From Weeksellaceae bacterium (lineage in GTDB: Bacteria > Bacteroidota > Bacteroidia > Flavobacteriales > Weeksellaceae): DNA of 41,029 nt. Made by a program: the position numbers and the translations under genes. Below, in pieces: positions 1-8,862 of the stretch. The stretch covers positions 1 to 41,029 of the forward strand of contig JAKOOG010000303.1 in the NCBI GenBank assembly GCA_022701545.1. The letters run 5' to 3'. A model generated the notes under the pieces. That model ran no database searches and had not been told where the DNA came from. It saw nothing but the letters and a program-made list of their open reading frames with translations. Within the stretch, counting starts at the first letter, position 1; the number at the start of each line of letters is the position of its first letter.

Positions 1-10
1 ATATATGTGA

Positions 11-33
11 AAAAGCCCACTAACAGGGCTTTT
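11..33 (+). terminator. hairpin AAAAGCCC-loop-GGGCTTTT, probable terminator of a gene left of the window
   Basis: 8-bp perfect stem read in sequence. Confidence 0.6.
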
Positions 34-88
34 AAAGATTAACTCAGATTAAGTTTAATTCAATGGTTACTACGGTCCTGGGTACAAA

Positions 89-126
89 AATCCCCTGAAA
101 TTAAATGATTTCAGGGGATTTTGATT
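89..126 (+). terminator. strong hairpin AATCCCCTGAAAT/ATTTCAGGGGATT followed by T-rich tract
   Basis: 13-bp perfect stem, 6-nt loop. Confidence 0.7.
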
Positions 127-251
127 TTTAAGCTTATTAAAATCCAATACAAGCAATATATCGATGTAATGGCAGTCGTTTTTAGGTAAAAAAATAAATA
201 TTCCCCAACCTACCAATTGTTACTTTTCTTTCAGAATAGATTTTTTAAAAA

Positions 252-476
252 TCACAACATCTTTTTCTCCAGCTTAATCCCGGAAACTTTTTTCGCCAGA
301 TGCGGCTGGGGCAGAGACAGTACGCTCAGAAAAGTAATATGGGTGCGATTTCCATTTTTATCAACTTTTAAAACGATAGCGTTGCAGCACGGAGAAGAAT
401 AAAAATAGTTCTCGTAGCGTGTTCCGCAGACGAGGCATTCGGTAATGATGATTTCTTTTTTTTCCAAATTTTCCAT
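252..476 (-). CDS. small zinc-ribbon-like hypothetical protein
   Basis: ORF of 74 aa with CxxC...CC cysteine pattern (CLVCGTRYENYFYSSPCC). Confidence 0.5.
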   Translation of the reverse strand: MENLEKKEIIITECLVCGTRYENYFYSSPCCNAIVLKVDKNGNRTHITFLSVLSLPQPHLAKKVSGIKLEKKML

Positions 477-547
477 AGTTATTGTGTTATTTAATGTTAT
501 TTCAAAAAGGCATAATAAAACCCTGAACGTTATTCAAAAAATAAAAT

Positions 548-787
548 TCATTCGATCTCATTCTCTACCTGTATCTTGTTCAGCAGAGAAACTTTGTAAA
601 GTGCATCGATAACCGGAGCATCGATCATCCTTCTGTTTTTTACCCTCCTGATGTAAGAAGGATCTTTGGTATTTTCTTTCAGGATCAGATTGACAGAGCT
701 TGTATAATGTGCAGGCAACCATTGATCGATGAAATCAAATTTATCAACGTTTTTTTTCTTTTGGTAGCGATGGATTGTTTTACCCAT
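548..787 (-). CDS. hypothetical protein; start trimmed to MGKTIHRYQ
   Basis: ORF 548..886; the upstream extension is AT-rich and looks non-coding, so the internal ATG at 787 is preferred. Confidence 0.5.
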   Translation of the reverse strand: MGKTIHRYQKKKNVDKFDFIDQWLPAHYTSSVNLILKENTKDPSYIRRVKNRRMIDAPVIDALYKVSLLNKIQVENEIE

Positions 788-831
788 ACAAATAAATGAA
801 TTTTGTTTAACCTTTTTTCGTAATTTTGTGC

Positions 832-847
832 TTGTCCGGCAGGACAA
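832..847. promoter_or_regulatory. inverted repeat TTGTCC-GGCA-GGACAA, candidate operator between divergent genes
   Basis: perfect 6-bp arms in the intergenic region upstream of an HTH gene. Confidence 0.3.
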
Positions 848-949
848 TTTTAAAAACAAATATACAACTATATATTTAAAAAACAATATTTAATTTAAAT
901 TTTAACAATTACACATTGTTTATTTTTAACACAAATTAAGCTACTCAAT

Positions 950-1249
950 ATGAAAATTTACGAAAAGATCCGTGAGTACAGCAAGGGAAAAGGTGAAACC
1001 ATGAAAGAAATTGCAGAAAAGTACGGGGTAACGCCGCAGGCAATCCAAATGTATTTTTCAGGAAAAAATGCGATGCCCCTCAACTTTTTGGTTTGGTACA
1101 TCGAAGAACATCCGGAAATAGATTTGTATGCACTTTTCAGCAAAGAGCATAATCAGATTGTTTCCGAACCAAGAGCCGAATACCATAAGAAATACAGAAA
1201 GCAGCATGTAATCGACCGGATCATCAGCATCCTGGAAGAGGAGCTTTAA
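950..1249 (+). CDS. helix-turn-helix (XRE/CI-repressor-like) DNA-binding protein
   Basis: N-terminal TMKEIAEKYGVTPQAIQMYFSGKNAMP resembles an HTH. Confidence 0.7.
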   Translation: MKIYEKIREYSKGKGETMKEIAEKYGVTPQAIQMYFSGKNAMPLNFLVWYIEEHPEIDLYALFSKEHNQIVSEPRAEYHKKYRKQHVIDRIISILEEEL

Positions 1250-1513
1250 ATACAATTCACTGTTTCATTCTGAAATTCAGGAAAATATTTGCCGGAAAAA
1301 GAGTTGGGAAACTGCTTTTCCGGTTTTTTTATGATCGCCAGACAGCAATCCCATAGCAAATCAGCAGTCCGGATTTGTAAGATTCTCACTTATTCGAGAA
1401 GTTCTATTCAAATTATTTGTTATCGGCACCTAAATTATTTTACTTCTTTTCACAATTTATTTATCTTCGCTTTTCAAAAAAGTCTTATTAATTTGCTTTA
1501 AGAAATAGTACGT

Positions 1514-2014
1514 ATGCCACTCAGCTCGCACAAACTGATTCCAATGACCGATTTCGTTATCGAGTATTACTCTCATGAGGGATATGCAGATTTGCAGACC
1601 CTGAAATTGATGAATAATTACGCAACCTTACTAAAAAAACCGCTGATGTTAAGTATGTTTGTACCGGTAGATGAAAACGGAAATATTCTTAAGGAACCTA
1701 AGAATTATGCTTCCTGGAAATCGCTGAAGCACAATAAAAAAGGATCTGGCAGCAGTGGAGAAAATACGGTGTTCGAAGAATATAAAGTATACCAGAAAGC
1801 TGAAAGGAAATGCCTTTTTGAGGGTTTCAAAATTGCTTATAATGGCTATTCGGTTGTAAGAATTATCGCCGATTATAACGAATCTATAGAATTATCATTT
1901 AGTAAAAATGAAAGATTGTTTCAGAATTTTGACGACATCGAATCTTTGACTTATTTCAATGAAATATATCTGAATAATGCTGCCCTGAAGAAAATCGGAA
2001 TCCAGGGTTCGTAA
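1514..2014 (+). CDS. hypothetical protein, 166 aa
   Basis: ORF only; real start may be internal Met (MTDFVIEYY). Confidence 0.6.
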   Translation: MPLSSHKLIPMTDFVIEYYSHEGYADLQTLKLMNNYATLLKKPLMLSMFVPVDENGNILKEPKNYASWKSLKHNKKGSGSSGENTVFEEYKVYQKAERKCLFEGFKIAYNGYSVVRIIADYNESIELSFSKNERLFQNFDDIESLTYFNEIYLNNAALKKIGIQGS

Positions 2015-2015
2015 A

Positions 2016-2144
2016 TTATTTTATGAAATGATCTTCGTTGATCAGCGAAATAAACTCTGATATACTGTTGTTAGAATTTGAAAAGAAAGAAAGCTTTTTA
2101 ACAACTTTCTTAATTACCGGTAAATTAAGGATTTGCTTTGCCAT
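2016..2144 (-). CDS. candidate small ORF, 42 aa (MAKQILNLPVIKKVVKKLSFFSNSNNSISEFISLINEDHFIK)
   Basis: translated by hand; below the ORF-track cutoff; TAAATTTTG-like motif upstream. Confidence 0.35.
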   Translation of the reverse strand: MAKQILNLPVIKKVVKKLSFFSNSNNSISEFISLINEDHFIK

Positions 2145-2270
2145 AACAGATGTTTTTATAATAAAATGACTTCAGGACTACAAAATTTATAGGGCTATTC
2201 CTATCTTAAGTCTCTTATTCTGAGTAAACAAAGTCTGTACCCATTTTCAAAATCAGTCAATAATTAACAC

Positions 2271-2299
2271 AAAAAAATCGTATTTATCATACGATTTAA
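2271..2299 (-). terminator. hairpin AAATCGTA/TACGATTT with T-run on minus strand
   Basis: 8-bp stem; poly-A on the plus-strand left side. Confidence 0.5.
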
Positions 2300-2433
2300 A
2301 TTTCTTTACCGGTTGTATTAAATCACTTAAAACCTTCAATTTCCTCAGATCAGGCCAGTTTTACTGAAAAATGGCAAACTCAGGCTGTACATTGCTGAGG
2401 GTTAAAAAAAATTTAAAATTAATTTATATTGAG

Positions 2434-3732
2434 TCAGCCTTTTACGGCCTTTCCATATACTTCTAATGCTCTCTTCCGGGCAAAAGTATGTTCGACGACA
2501 GGTTCGGTTTTCATATCTTCTTCGCTAAGCCACTTTCTGATGTATTTCTGATCTTTATCGAATTTTTTTGTCTGCTCGGAAGGATTGAAGACCCTGAAAT
2601 ACGGGGCAGCATCACAGCCACATCCTGCAGCCCACTGCCAGTTCCCGTTATTGGAAGACAATTCGTAATCCAGGAGTTTTTCCGCGAAATAAGCTTCCCC
2701 CCATTTCCAGTCGATCAGCAGGTGCTTGGTGAGAAAACTGGCAACGACCATCCGGATCCGGTTGTGCATAAATCCCACTTCATTCAGCTGCCGCATACCT
2801 GCATCCACAATCGGATAGCCTGTTTTGCCTTCACACCACTGCTTAAATTCTTTCTCATTATTCCGCCACTGGATGTTTTCATATTTATCTTTGAATGGAC
2901 GGTTCACTACTTTCGGGAAATGATACAAGACCTGCATGAAAAATTCCCTCCAGATGAGCTCATTCAGCCAGACCTCATTGTTTTTCAAAGCATACTGCAC
3001 ACATTTTCGTACAGAGATGGTCCCGAAACGGAGCGCGACACCAAGATGCGTCGTATGATCCATTCCTGGATAATCCCTGTATTTATCGTAATCTTCAATG
3101 ATTGATTTTTTCAGGGCCGGCTTTTCATCTTCAATATCGGTTTTTTCAAATCCTATGTCCTTCAGCTCAGGAAATTTAGGGGGAGAATAGGATAAGAACT
3201 GAGCAAAATCGGTGGTATAATTTTCGATTTTATCGGATTTCAGGACTTCTTTCCATTTTCTGGAATAAGGAGTATAGACGGTGTAAGGCTTACCGTCTTT
3301 TTTGGTAACGTCATCTTTGTGGAAAACCACCTGGTCTTTAAAGGATTTCAGCTGGATATTTTTCTTTTCCAGGAAACCGGCCACTTCTTTATCACGCTTT
3401 ATCGCTTCCGGCTCATAATCTTCATTGCAGAAAACCGTATCGATCTCAAAATCTTTCGTCAGCTTTCTGAACACTTGCATTGGCGTGTCCTGAAATGTTG
3501 TCAGACCGCTTTTGTGCTTTTTCAGTTCTGCATGCATGCCTTTCAGCGCGCGATGGAAGTAATCTACCCTTTTATCGGATTTGTTTTCCAGCTTATTGAG
3601 AATTCCGCTATCGTAAATAAATACGGGCAATACCTTCAATCCGGATTTCAGGGCTTCGGAAAGTCCGCAATTGTCTTCCAGCCTCAGATCCCTCCTGAAC
3701 CAGAAGATGTTTATTTTTTGCTTTTCAGGCAT
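2434..3732 (-). CDS. phrB: cryptochrome/deoxyribodipyrimidine photo-lyase family protein
   Basis: FWFRRDLRLEDN N-terminus, WREFFMQVL, TGYPIVDAGMRQL, MHNRIRMVVASFL, NNGNWQWAAGCGCDAAPYFRVFNP motifs. Confidence 0.93.
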   Translation of the reverse strand: MPEKQKINIFWFRRDLRLEDNCGLSEALKSGLKVLPVFIYDSGILNKLENKSDKRVDYFHRALKGMHAELKKHKSGLTTFQDTPMQVFRKLTKDFEIDTVFCNEDYEPEAIKRDKEVAGFLEKKNIQLKSFKDQVVFHKDDVTKKDGKPYTVYTPYSRKWKEVLKSDKIENYTTDFAQFLSYSPPKFPELKDIGFEKTDIEDEKPALKKSIIEDYDKYRDYPGMDHTTHLGVALRFGTISVRKCVQYALKNNEVWLNELIWREFFMQVLYHFPKVVNRPFKDKYENIQWRNNEKEFKQWCEGKTGYPIVDAGMRQLNEVGFMHNRIRMVVASFLTKHLLIDWKWGEAYFAEKLLDYELSSNNGNWQWAAGCGCDAAPYFRVFNPSEQTKKFDKDQKYIRKWLSEEDMKTEPVVEHTFARKRALEVYGKAVKG

Positions 3733-3737
3733 ACTGC

Positions 3738-4208
3738 TTATTTTTGATTGAACATTTTCTCCAGAATCCCGTAGCGGTAATCAAAGATACCTTCCACCTT
3801 TTTCTTCACCATGATACCATGGGCTACTTCTCCCAGGAAACCCAGCGGCAATTCGTAATCTACCGTATCTTTCATCAAAACCCCATGTTCATTCTCAATA
3901 AACTCATGGAAATGATGCCACAGCTTGTACGGCCCTTTCTTCTGGAAATCCGTAAAACTCTTCCGGTCGTCGACGTGAATGATTTCGGTCTGCCATTTCA
4001 TTTTAATCCCGAATAATGGCGACACGAAATAATCAATGGTCATTCCCTCATAAATTTCATCATTTTCAAATTGTGTCAGCACAATGAAATTCATTTCTTT
4101 CGGGGTTATTTTGGAAAGATTGTTGGCAGAAGAGAAAAATTTCCAGGCAGTTTCGATATCACAGTTGAGCTGCTGTTCACGGTAGAGACGGTGTTTCATG
4201 TATTTCAA
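3738..4208 (-). CDS. SRPBCC (START/Bet v1-like) family protein
   Basis: AWKFFSSANNLSKITPKEMNF and overall pattern; 5 bp upstream of the photolyase start. Confidence 0.75.
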   Translation of the reverse strand: MKYMKHRLYREQQLNCDIETAWKFFSSANNLSKITPKEMNFIVLTQFENDEIYEGMTIDYFVSPLFGIKMKWQTEIIHVDDRKSFTDFQKKGPYKLWHHFHEFIENEHGVLMKDTVDYELPLGFLGEVAHGIMVKKKVEGIFDYRYGILEKMFNQK

Positions 4209-4516
4209 ATTTTTATCGGATTGAGTTATACAAAAATCAGACTAAACGGGGCAGGAAATTTTCAATGCCGGAAAATAACCGCAATTACCTTAGGCTTTTG
4301 AGGTAAAGTTGGAAATGATCAGCTTTTTCGTATAAGGGTTATTGAACACAGAGTGCTTTAAGTTTTCTTTGAAAAGCTTTTGTTTTAAATTTCATAAAGC
4401 TATTTCACTTAATAAAGAAAGCAGAGGTTTAGATCTTCTTTGATTTGATACATACACTTTTAATACAAAATTTGCTTGATCCGTAAAATCTGCAGGTGAT
4501 TAATCAGGCTTTAAAT

Positions 4517-5167
4517 TTAATTATAAATCCACATCAGCACCGGTTTTTCGGACTTTTGAAGCATCGGATCGATTTGTCTCATCGCGTTGTTGGAAACGGT
4601 CGGACAGCCCCATCCTTCAGGCGAACCTTTTGGAAAAACCTCCGCGTCACTCATCAGATTCCAGGAATGAAAAACAATAAACCTTTCCAGCGCATTGCTG
4701 TTGGTTTCTTCCAGGCCGTGCATCAGATATTTCACATGGATTCCCCATTCGCTGGATCCCCGTTCCTGAAGTTTGTATTTTCCCAGTGAAGAAAGATGAC
4801 TGCCATCTTCATTACTGAATTCCGGACGTTCTCTTGAGGCGTCCTTGCTCCATGGGTTTTGGCCACAGCCATGTCCGACCAGATATTCTCCGGTAATTTT
4901 ATTTTTTTCAAAATTCCAGATGAACAATCTTTTCACGCCCGAGTGCAGGCTCATGTCGATCAAAAGACAGAAATCCGTACTGAGGTTTTTCCTTTTGCAG
5001 AACGGCAATGCTTCTTCCGCCTTATTCCTGGTTCTGGCGGAGTCCGCCACGGGGCGTTTTTCATCATTCGCTGATGAGCTGGATAAATTTCCGGAACTTC
5101 CTTTCCGGGATTCCGGCGTGCAGGATAATATAAAGAAAGCTGTAAAAATGAAGCTGAAAATTTTCAC
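4517..5167 (-). CDS. murein L,D-transpeptidase catalytic-domain family lipoprotein (probable GTG start)
   Basis: FILSC lipobox; VGHGCGQNPWS, SSLGKYKL, RFIVFHSWNLMSDAEVFPKGSPEGWGCPTVSN resembles the YkuD-related PF13645 family; GTG at 5167 avoids the overlap that the ATG at 5218 creates. Confidence 0.75.
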   Translation of the reverse strand: MKIFSFIFTAFFILSCTPESRKGSSGNLSSSSANDEKRPVADSARTRNKAEEALPFCKRKNLSTDFCLLIDMSLHSGVKRLFIWNFEKNKITGEYLVGHGCGQNPWSKDASRERPEFSNEDGSHLSSLGKYKLQERGSSEWGIHVKYLMHGLEETNSNALERFIVFHSWNLMSDAEVFPKGSPEGWGCPTVSNNAMRQIDPMLQKSEKPVLMWIYN

Positions 5168-5172
5168 GCCAA

Positions 5173-5856
5173 CTATTTGTAATGAAGGAAAATCCCATAA
5201 TCCGAAGGGGTCCACCATGCCGCTTTCTGCCCTGCAGCCTTTAAGGCATTGTTCGCCCAGGTATTGCAGGTATCCAGGAAGCTGTATTTTCCTTTGGCGT
5301 CATAAAAGGCATCATTGTTTCCGTAAACTGCGTTGGTAGGAACCAGCACATAACTGCCGTTGGCATCCTTATCGAATTTCTCATCAACAAATCTTACCAG
5401 ATCTTTATATTGGTTTTTGCTGATCATGATCCTTTTACAATCATCGCCTTCCTTCATGGTTTTATAATAGCTGCAGTGCATTGCTGATTCGCTCAGCCAG
5501 AATGCCGCTTTGAAAGCCGTCGAAAATTTCAGGTCGGCCCAGGTCGGCGTATCGAGATAAAAGCCTTTGTCGCCCCACCCGATTCCGACATAGTTGTAAT
5601 CGGTTTCTTTTGATTTGGTATTGCTGAACGGGATTTTTGCGCTCCAGTCGTACAGATCGTTTTTTACAGGCATGACAATGTCGGTATGCACGCCGTTGGT
5701 ATAAATGTAAACCGGGATTTCTTTTTTCTGGCCGTCATCCTTGGCAGAAACCTCTATAAAAGGCAGGAAATATCCGGCAGCCACATAGACAACAACGATT
5801 CCGATCAGTATTCCTAATATTTTGAGAATAATCAGTAACATCCTTTTCACATTCAT
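5173..5856 (-). CDS. TIGR02117/DUF2459-like family protein
   Basis: IYTNGVHTDIVMPVKN, YVGIGWGDKGFYLDTPTWADL, NTWANNALKAAGQKAAWWTPSDYGI. Confidence 0.75.
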   Translation of the reverse strand: MNVKRMLLIILKILGILIGIVVVYVAAGYFLPFIEVSAKDDGQKKEIPVYIYTNGVHTDIVMPVKNDLYDWSAKIPFSNTKSKETDYNYVGIGWGDKGFYLDTPTWADLKFSTAFKAAFWLSESAMHCSYYKTMKEGDDCKRIMISKNQYKDLVRFVDEKFDKDANGSYVLVPTNAVYGNNDAFYDAKGKYSFLDTCNTWANNALKAAGQKAAWWTPSDYGIFLHYK

Positions 5857-5901
5857 GTTTAATAATTTAATAAAATTTAATATATAATTTTCGCAAAAGT
5901 A

Positions 5902-5932
5902 TTGGTTTCAATTGAGATTTTTGCTAAATTTA
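5902..5932 (+). promoter_or_regulatory. Bacteroidota-type promoter TTG-N20-TAAATTTA
   Basis: near match to TTTG-N19/20-TAnnTTTG; 21 nt before the small ORF. Confidence 0.4.
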
Positions 5933-5952
5933 AGTACAAATCCATCACAAAT

Positions 5953-6033
5953 ATGCAGAAAAACGCCAAGACAAACAAAAGATTTAAAATCAGGGTAAAA
6001 GTAGCTCCAAAAAGAGTTCAGAAAAAACGTTGA
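5953..6033 (+). CDS. very basic 26-aa peptide MQKNAKTNKRFKIRVKVAPKRVQKKR
   Basis: hand-translated; 8 Lys + 4 Arg, no acidic residue; own promoter-like sequence; absent from the ORF track because of its length cutoff. Confidence 0.5.
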   Translation: MQKNAKTNKRFKIRVKVAPKRVQKKR

Positions 6034-6192
6034 TTTTCGGTGAGCATCTTCCTCCGGAAGTCAATTTTCTTTTTTAGTCATCCCTAAACATCTTCCCCTT
6101 CTTAAAATTAAAATTTTAGGAATGGAATCTCAACCGCCTTTGCCCGGAACTTCAATCTTTCCGGATAAGGCTGTATCCGCAGGAAACAGCGT

Positions 6193-7137
6193 TTAATTTT
6201 TATCCGAAGACTGCTCCAGAAATTCAATATTCCGCTTCAGGCCGGCAAATTTTGTCCGTTTCACCGGGGATTTACGGAAAATTTCCGAGAAAAGCTCCTG
6301 CGTAAGTTCCCGCCATTCCCCCTTTTTTAAATTCTTCAGCATTTCATTCGGCTTGAATTTGCTCTGCTGGTGCGGTGCCGAAAACCGGTTCCACGGGCAG
6401 ACATCCTGGCAGACGTCGCAGCCGAACATCCAGTCATCCATTTTATCTTTAAAATAATCGGGAATAGCATCCTTTAGTTCAATTGTAGCATAGGATATGC
6501 ACTTGCTTCCGTCAACCAGCTTTTCGGAAACGATGGCACCGGTCGGGCAGGCATCAATACACTTCCTGCAGGTCCCGCAATGGTCCGTTGCCGGATGATC
6601 GGGAACTAATTCCAGATCGCAGATAATTTCCGCAAGAAAATAAAAGGATCCGCTTTGCCGGGTAATTAGGTTTGCATTTTTCCCTACCCAGCCGATTCCC
6701 GATTTTCTTGCCCAGCTCCTTTCCAGCACCGGCGCGGAATCCACAAATACGCGGAACCCGAATTCCCCTATTTCCTGCTGAAGCTCTGCAACCATATCCC
6801 TCAGAATGTCTTTGATGACTTCATGATAATCTTCCGCATAGGCGTATTTGGAGATCTTAAAATTTTCAAGCGTCGGAATTTTCTCTTCCGGAAAGTAATT
6901 GTAAGAAAGAGAAATCACAGACTTTGAGCCTTCTACCAGCAATCTCGGATCCAGCCTTTTGTCAAAATAGTTCTCCATGTACTTCATTTCGCCATGAAAA
7001 CCGTTCTTCAGCCAGTTTTCCAAAGGACGGGCATCTTCTTCCAGAAATTCCGCTTTAGATAGCCCACAGCTTTGAAACCCAAAACTTTTGGCCTTGGCTT
7101 TTATCAGCTGTGAAAATCTTTCTGCGGTTGAACTCAT
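6193..7137 (-). CDS. queG: tRNA epoxyqueuosine(34) reductase QueG
   Basis: two 4Fe-4S motifs CGTCRKCIDACPTGAI and CDVCQDVCPWN; RKSGIGWVGKNANLI. Confidence 0.93.
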   Translation of the reverse strand: MSSTAERFSQLIKAKAKSFGFQSCGLSKAEFLEEDARPLENWLKNGFHGEMKYMENYFDKRLDPRLLVEGSKSVISLSYNYFPEEKIPTLENFKISKYAYAEDYHEVIKDILRDMVAELQQEIGEFGFRVFVDSAPVLERSWARKSGIGWVGKNANLITRQSGSFYFLAEIICDLELVPDHPATDHCGTCRKCIDACPTGAIVSEKLVDGSKCISYATIELKDAIPDYFKDKMDDWMFGCDVCQDVCPWNRFSAPHQQSKFKPNEMLKNLKKGEWRELTQELFSEIFRKSPVKRTKFAGLKRNIEFLEQSSDKN

Positions 7138-7145
7138 CTTTTACA

Positions 7146-7175
7146 TTGCAAAACTAAGATTATTTTATAAATTTG
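7146..7175 (+). promoter_or_regulatory. Bacteroidota promoter TTG-N19-TAAATTTG
   Basis: exact TTG / TAnnTTTG spacing upstream of the 7223 start. Confidence 0.55.
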
Positions 7176-7222
7176 CCGCGTTTGAAAAATTCAGACCTCT
7201 AAATATCAGGAAAAATAAAACC

Positions 7223-8443
7223 ATGAAAAAATTCTGTCTGCTTACCGGACTCATCTCTGCCTGCTTCTTCAATGCACAAATTAAATTCGAAAAAGGCTAT
7301 TACGTAACTAATTCAGGACAAAGAAGTGAAGTTTTAATTAAAAATCTGGACTGGAAAAACAATCCCACGGAATTTGAATTTAAAACAAACGAATCTTCGG
7401 ATATTAAAAAAGAAAACATCAAAAATATTCAGGAGTTCGGGATCGATCATGAACGGAAGTATGTAAGAAAGACCGTTATGGTGGATCAATCGGTTGAAAT
7501 CCTGGATAAAATTTCAGAAAAAAAAGAACCGGAGCTGAAAGAAGAAACTGTTTTTCTGAGATATATGGTGGAAGGAAAAGCGAATCTTTTTTATTACGAA
7601 AACAGAGAGATCCGAAAGTTTTTTTTCAATGTTGATCATTCTGATATTACGCCCCTCATCTATAAATCCTACTATCTTACCAATACCCAGATTTCTTATA
7701 ATGAGGATTACAAGAAACAGCTTATTGAAAATCTGAACTGCAACCTGGATAAAAACAGGGTTGAAAGGATCAAATACCAGGGGGATGATTTATCAAAAGC
7801 TTTCATGGATTACAATACCTGTTCTGCTGCCGGTGCCGCTGTAAATTACAATCAGGTGAATGAAAAAAGAGACCTTTTTAATTTAAATATAAGACCGGGA
7901 ATCAATTTTTCATCTTTTGAAACGGTTCTGTCCTCATACTATAATGTGGATGATAAAGTTACGAAATTCGACAGGGAAGCTGCTTTCAGAATTGGATTAG
8001 AGGCTGAATTTCTGTTACCGTTCAACAAAAATAAATGGGCCATCTTTGCAGAACCTACTTTTCAGTATTACAAGACAGAAAAGGAATCTGTGGTTTATCC
8101 GGGACAGTTTTTTGAAACAAAATCGTCAAGAACGGTTGATTATAAATCCATCGAAATTCCGTTCGGGGTTAGACATTATTTCTTTATTAATGACAAATCA
8201 AAAATTTTTGTCAATTTAGCCTATATCTTTGATTTTAATCTTAAATCGGAAATAAAATATGATTACCAGATTCTGGAAATCAGTTCAGGAAATAATGTGG
8301 TCTTCGGTATCGGCTATAAATACAATGACCGGTTTTCAGCAGAGTTCCGTGCCGGTACCAACAGAAATCTTCTGAAAAACTACAATAGCTTCACTTCAAA
8401 TTACCAGACAATGTCTTTAATATTGGGATATACTTTGTTCTAG
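7223..8443 (+). CDS. outer-membrane beta-barrel (PorT-like) protein with signal peptide
   Basis: MKKFCLLTGLISACFFNAQ signal; alternating aromatic strands in the C-terminal half ending in ILGYTLF. Confidence 0.7.
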   Translation: MKKFCLLTGLISACFFNAQIKFEKGYYVTNSGQRSEVLIKNLDWKNNPTEFEFKTNESSDIKKENIKNIQEFGIDHERKYVRKTVMVDQSVEILDKISEKKEPELKEETVFLRYMVEGKANLFYYENREIRKFFFNVDHSDITPLIYKSYYLTNTQISYNEDYKKQLIENLNCNLDKNRVERIKYQGDDLSKAFMDYNTCSAAGAAVNYNQVNEKRDLFNLNIRPGINFSSFETVLSSYYNVDDKVTKFDREAAFRIGLEAEFLLPFNKNKWAIFAEPTFQYYKTEKESVVYPGQFFETKSSRTVDYKSIEIPFGVRHYFFINDKSKIFVNLAYIFDFNLKSEIKYDYQILEISSGNNVVFGIGYKYNDRFSAEFRAGTNRNLLKNYNSFTSNYQTMSLILGYTLF

Positions 8444-8530
8444 GAATAAAAAACCTTGGAAAAACCACTCCTTATCCGTAAAATTTTACGTAATTTCGTT
8501 TAACATTTGAACCATAAAAAACAAAGCAAT

Positions 8531-8830
8531 ATGTCTTTATCAGAAGTTTTAAAATCAGGAAATTATCAGTTAATCGACGTTCGTGAACCCATGGAACTGG
8601 AAATGGACGGATCTATAGAAGGGGCTAAAAACATCCCGCTGGGCGAAGTGGAAGACAGACAGGAGGAGATCCTTTCGATCGAAAAACCGGTAGTGATCTT
8701 CTGCAGAAGCGGAAACAGAAGCGGAAAAGCTCTGGAATATTTAAATACACAGGGACTGAAGGACGGCTACAACGGCGGAGGCTGGGCTGAACTGAAAGCC
8801 ACCATCGAAGCAAATCAGGGAACTTTTTAA
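8531..8830 (+). CDS. rhodanese-like domain protein
   Basis: LIDVREPMELEMDGSIEGAKNIPLGEV ... VIFCRSGNRSGKA active-site loop. Confidence 0.92.
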   Translation: MSLSEVLKSGNYQLIDVREPMELEMDGSIEGAKNIPLGEVEDRQEEILSIEKPVVIFCRSGNRSGKALEYLNTQGLKDGYNGGGWAELKATIEANQGTF

Positions 8831-8862
8831 AAGTTCCTTTTTTTTATCTCAAAATACCGGAT

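Noticed and set aside
34-88. Sequence between the two hairpins at the left edge, considered as a tRNA or small RNA end
   Set aside because: No cloverleaf or T-loop consensus; truncated context prevents a call.
1289-1501. 70-aa plus-strand ORF after the HTH gene
   Set aside because: No domain and poor coding character; likely non-coding.
2728-2737. CTTGGTGAG resembling the reverse complement of the TCACCAAGT box
   Set aside because: Single partial copy inside the photolyase coding sequence, with no partner at 21 bp.
2488-3105. 205-aa plus-strand ORF opposite the photolyase gene
   Set aside because: Fully antisense to a well-supported photolyase; translation has no recognisable domain, consistent with a shadow ORF. 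The same applies to the other long antisense ORFs (e.g. 3319..3747, 11728..12138, 14079..14624, 21487..21876, 38419..38796).
7088-7222. N-terminal extension of the beta-barrel ORF
   Set aside because: Overlaps the start of queG and a consensus promoter at 7146-7175; the signal peptide begins at 7223.
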